Shown: piece by piece, positions 61,742 to 64,000 of the stretch
Layout: the number at the start of each line of letters is the position of its first letter
Position numbering within the stretch: position 1 is the first letter of the stretch
Source: Limanda limanda
Taxonomy: Eukaryota > Chordata > Actinopteri > Pleuronectiformes > Pleuronectidae
Length of the DNA: 64,000 bases
Direction of reading: 5' to 3'
NCBI RefSeq assembly: GCF_963576545.1
Contig: NW_026870532.1
Location: forward strand, 806,001-870,000
Translations under genes and position numbers: made by a program
The notes under the pieces: generated by a model
Seen by the model: the letters and a program-made list of their open reading frames with translations, nothing else
Told to the model about the DNA's origin: nothing
Databases searched by the model: none

Positions 61742-64000
61742 CAAGTCTCTCCGACCTTCACAAAAAAAGTTATTCAAGAATATCTCTTTCTCCTATGTGC
61801 TTTCATCCCTAACCCTAACCCTAACCCTTCCGAAAGTCGGAGAAGCTCAAGGATGGTACTGATCGATGCGCGCAACCCCATTTAGTGGGGGTAGAGCCTA
61901 CTTGCAAGTCTCTCCGACCTTCACAAAAAAAGTTATTCAAGAATATCTCCTCAGATTTGGGGGAATTTCGTCGGTAGACCTCTTCCGAAGGTCGTACAAG
62001 CTCGGGGATGGTACCAATCGATCCGCAGGACCCAAATTAGTCCAGATGCAACCACTTTCCAAGTCTCTCCGACCTTCACAAAAAAAGTTATTCAAGAATA
62101 TCTCTTTCTCCTATGTGCTTTCATCCCTAACCCTAACCCTAACCCTTCCGAAAGTCGGAGAAGCTCAAGGATGGTACCGATCGATGCGCGCTACCCCATT
62201 TAGTGGGGGTAGAGCCTACTTGCAAGTCTCTCCGACCTTCACAAAAAAAGTTATTCAAGAATATCTCTTTCTCCTATGTGCTTTCATCCCTAACCCTAAC
62301 CCTAACCCTTCCAAAAGTCGGAGAAGCTCAAGGATGGTACCGATCGATGCGCGCTACCCCATTTAGTGGGGGTAAGGCCTACTTGCAAGTCTCTCCGACC
62401 TTCACAAAAAACGTTATTCAAGAATATCTCTTTCTCCTATGTGCTTTCATCCCTAACCCTAACCCTAACCCTTCCGAAAGTCGGAGAAGCTCAAGGATGG
62501 TACCGATCGATGCGCGCTACCCCATTTAGTGGGGGTAGAGCCTACTTGCAAGTCTCTCCGACCTTCACAAAAAAAGTTATTCAAGAATATCTCCTCAGAT
62601 TTGGGGGAATTTCGTCGGTCGACCTCTTCCGAAGGTCGTACAAGCTCGGGGATGGTACCAATCGATCCGCAGGACCCAAATTAGTCCAGATGTAACCACT
62701 TTCCAAGTCTCTCCGACCTTCACAAAAAAAGTTATTCAAGAATATCTCTTTCTCCTATGTGCTTTCATCCCTAACCCTAACCCTAACCCTTCCGAAAGTC
62801 GGAGAAGCTCAAGGATGGTACCGATCGATGCGCGCTACCCCATTTAGTGGGGGTAGAGCCTACTTGCAAGTCTCTCCGACCTTCACAAAAAAAGTTATTC
62901 AAGAATATCTCCTCAGATTTGGGGGAATTTCGTCGGTCGACCTCTTCCGAAGGTCGTACAAGCTCGGGGATGGTACCAATCGATCTGCAGGACCCAAATT
63001 AGTCCAGATGCAACCACTTTCCAAGTCTCTCCGACCTTCACAAAAAAAGTTATTCAAGAATATCTCTTTCTCCTATGTGCTTTCATCCCTAACCCTAACC
63101 CTAACCCTTCCGAAAGTCGGAGAAGCTCAAGGATGGTACCGATCGATGCGCGCTACCCCATTTAGTGGGGGTAGAGCCTACTTGCAAGTCTCTCCGACCT
63201 TCACAAAAAAAGTTATTCAAGAATATCTCTTTCTCCTATGTGCTTTCATCCCTAACCCTAACCCTAACCCTTCCGAAAGTCGGAGAAGCTCAAGGATGGT
63301 ACCGATCGATGCGCGCTACCCCATTTAGTGGGGGTAGAGCCTACTTGCAAGTCTCTCCGACCTTCACAAAAAAAGTTATTCAAGAATATCTCCTCAGATT
63401 TGGGGGAATTTCGTCGGTCGACCTCTTCCGAAGGTCGTACAAGCTCGGGGATGGTACCAATCGATCCGCAGGACCCAAATTAGTCCAGATGCAGCCACTT
63501 TCCAAGTCTCTCCGACCTTCACAAAAAAAGTTATTCAAGAATATCTCTTTCTCCTATGTGCTTTCATCCCTAACCCTAACCCTAACCCTTCCGAAAGTCG
63601 GAGAAGCTCAAGGATGGTACCGATCGATGCGCGCTACCCCATTTAGTGGGGGTAGAGCCTACTTGCAAGTCTCTCCGACCTTCACAAAAAAAGTTATTCA
63701 AGAATATCTCTTTCTCCTATGTGCTTTCATCCCTAACCCTAACCCTAACCCTTCCGAAAGTCGGTGAAGCTCAAGGATGGTACCGATCGATGCGCGCAAC
63801 CCCATTTAGTGGGGGTAGAGCCTACTTGCAAGTCTCTCCGACCTTCACAAAAAAAGTTATTCAAGAATATCTCTTTCTCCTATGTGCTTTCATCCCTAAC
63901 CCTAACCCTAACCCTTCCGAAAGTCGGAGAAGCTCAAGGATGGTACCGATCGATGCGCGCTACCCCATTTAGTGGGGGTAGAGCCTACTTGCAAGTCTCT
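60943..64000 (+). repeat. 11,567-bp-spaced repeat block, downstream copy
   Basis: B monomers start at 60943, 61424, 61905, 62549, 62867 and 63348. Rare markers match the block at 49376: 61496, 61524, 61976, 62375-62376, 62693 and 63765. The window ends after 9 bp of the next monomer, still inside the repeat. Confidence 0.92.

Larger units (their letters stand above)
1..64000 (+). repeat. Two-monomer satellite DNA array filling the window
   Basis: The array is a continuous head-to-tail tandem repeat with no unique sequence. It has two monomer types: A (163 bp, 277 complete) and B (155 bp, 121 complete). Both begin with the same 45-bp box starting CAAGTCTCTCCGACC. The register never breaks: boundaries read by hand account for every base from 147 to 63991, using only ten A monomers 6 bp short and one B monomer 1 bp short. 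All monomers have the same orientation, and B is never next to B. Lengths of 155-163 bp are in the range known for centromeric and heterochromatic satellites. A centromeric or subtelomeric role is inference; nothing here proves either. I do not recognise the family. Confidence 0.98.

Noticed and set aside
1..64000. CRISPR array
   Set aside because: The regular repeats have no unique spacers: both the shared box and the intervening sequence repeat, the period is 155-163 bp, and no cas genes are present.
1..64000. Ribosomal spacer, tRNA or other RNA gene cluster
   Set aside because: No rRNA or tRNA signature was seen in either monomer type. The short hairpins are isolated and lack compensatory changes.
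1..64000. Transposon or terminal repeat inside the array
   Set aside because: The monomer register is unbroken from 147 to 63991, leaving no room for an insertion, target-site duplication or inverted segment.
1..64000. Bacterial or phage origin
   Set aside because: There are no bacterial genes, ribosome binding sites or operons. The long satellite with higher-order repeats and a TTAGGG-type motif fits a eukaryotic nuclear genome.
1..64000. Naming the species or a known satellite family
   Set aside because: I do not recognise either monomer. Human-type TTAGGG motifs occur in animals, fungi, some plants and protists, so they do not identify the host.

Overview
The whole 64 kb window is one uninterrupted head-to-tail satellite DNA array. 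I see no protein-coding gene, RNA gene, transposon, promoter, origin or unique spacer anywhere in it. Two related monomers make up the array: type A (163 bp) and type B (155 bp). Taking the monomer start at the CAAGTCTCTCCGACC motif, my hand map gives one partial A (1-146), 277 complete A monomers (267 of 163 bp and 10 of 157 bp), 121 B monomers (120 of 155 bp and one of 154 bp), and a 9-bp stub (63992-64000). These lengths add up exactly to the window. All monomers point the same way. B monomers are always single; A monomers come in runs of one to five. Each region entry lists its B start positions, and A monomers fill the rest, so the whole monomer map can be rebuilt.

A and B share an apparently identical first 45 bp. 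They have unrelated middles (40 bp in A, 32 bp in B) and a gapless 78-bp end that is about 69% identical by my count. The A middle carries (CCCTAA)3CCC, a short TTAGGG-type telomeric motif with four C3/G3 tracts. The array is therefore also hundreds of regularly spaced interstitial telomeric motifs, all on the same strand. The 157-bp A monomers have lost one CCCTAA unit.

Above the monomer level the array is a nested, mosaic higher-order repeat. From left to right: a 1,435-bp repeat (1427-3978); 2.4-kb modules at 2862, 5267 and 12003; a 962-bp duplication (7666-9589); a block repeated at about 9.6 kb (7503-16651 and 17121-26263); a 7,382-bp tandem duplication (21939-36702); 1.6-kb modules (36540-41995); a 3.36-kb tandem duplication (41034-47761); an irregular stretch; 2.41-kb and 2.73-kb tandem duplications (53387-61741); and a block recurring at 11,567 bp (49376-52433 and 60943-64000). 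Variant markers divide the array into a left domain (about 4-38.6 kb), a middle domain and a right domain (about 49-64 kb).

The window suggests a eukaryotic nuclear genome, either a centromeric or a subtelomeric/heterochromatic satellite block. The evidence is the nucleosome-sized monomers, the higher-order repeats and the TTAGGG-type motif. Many of the variants are CpG transitions, which fits a genome with cytosine methylation. I do not recognise the satellite family and cannot name the species. The many open reading frames across the window follow from the monomer lengths (163 + 155 = 318, divisible by 3) and are not genes.
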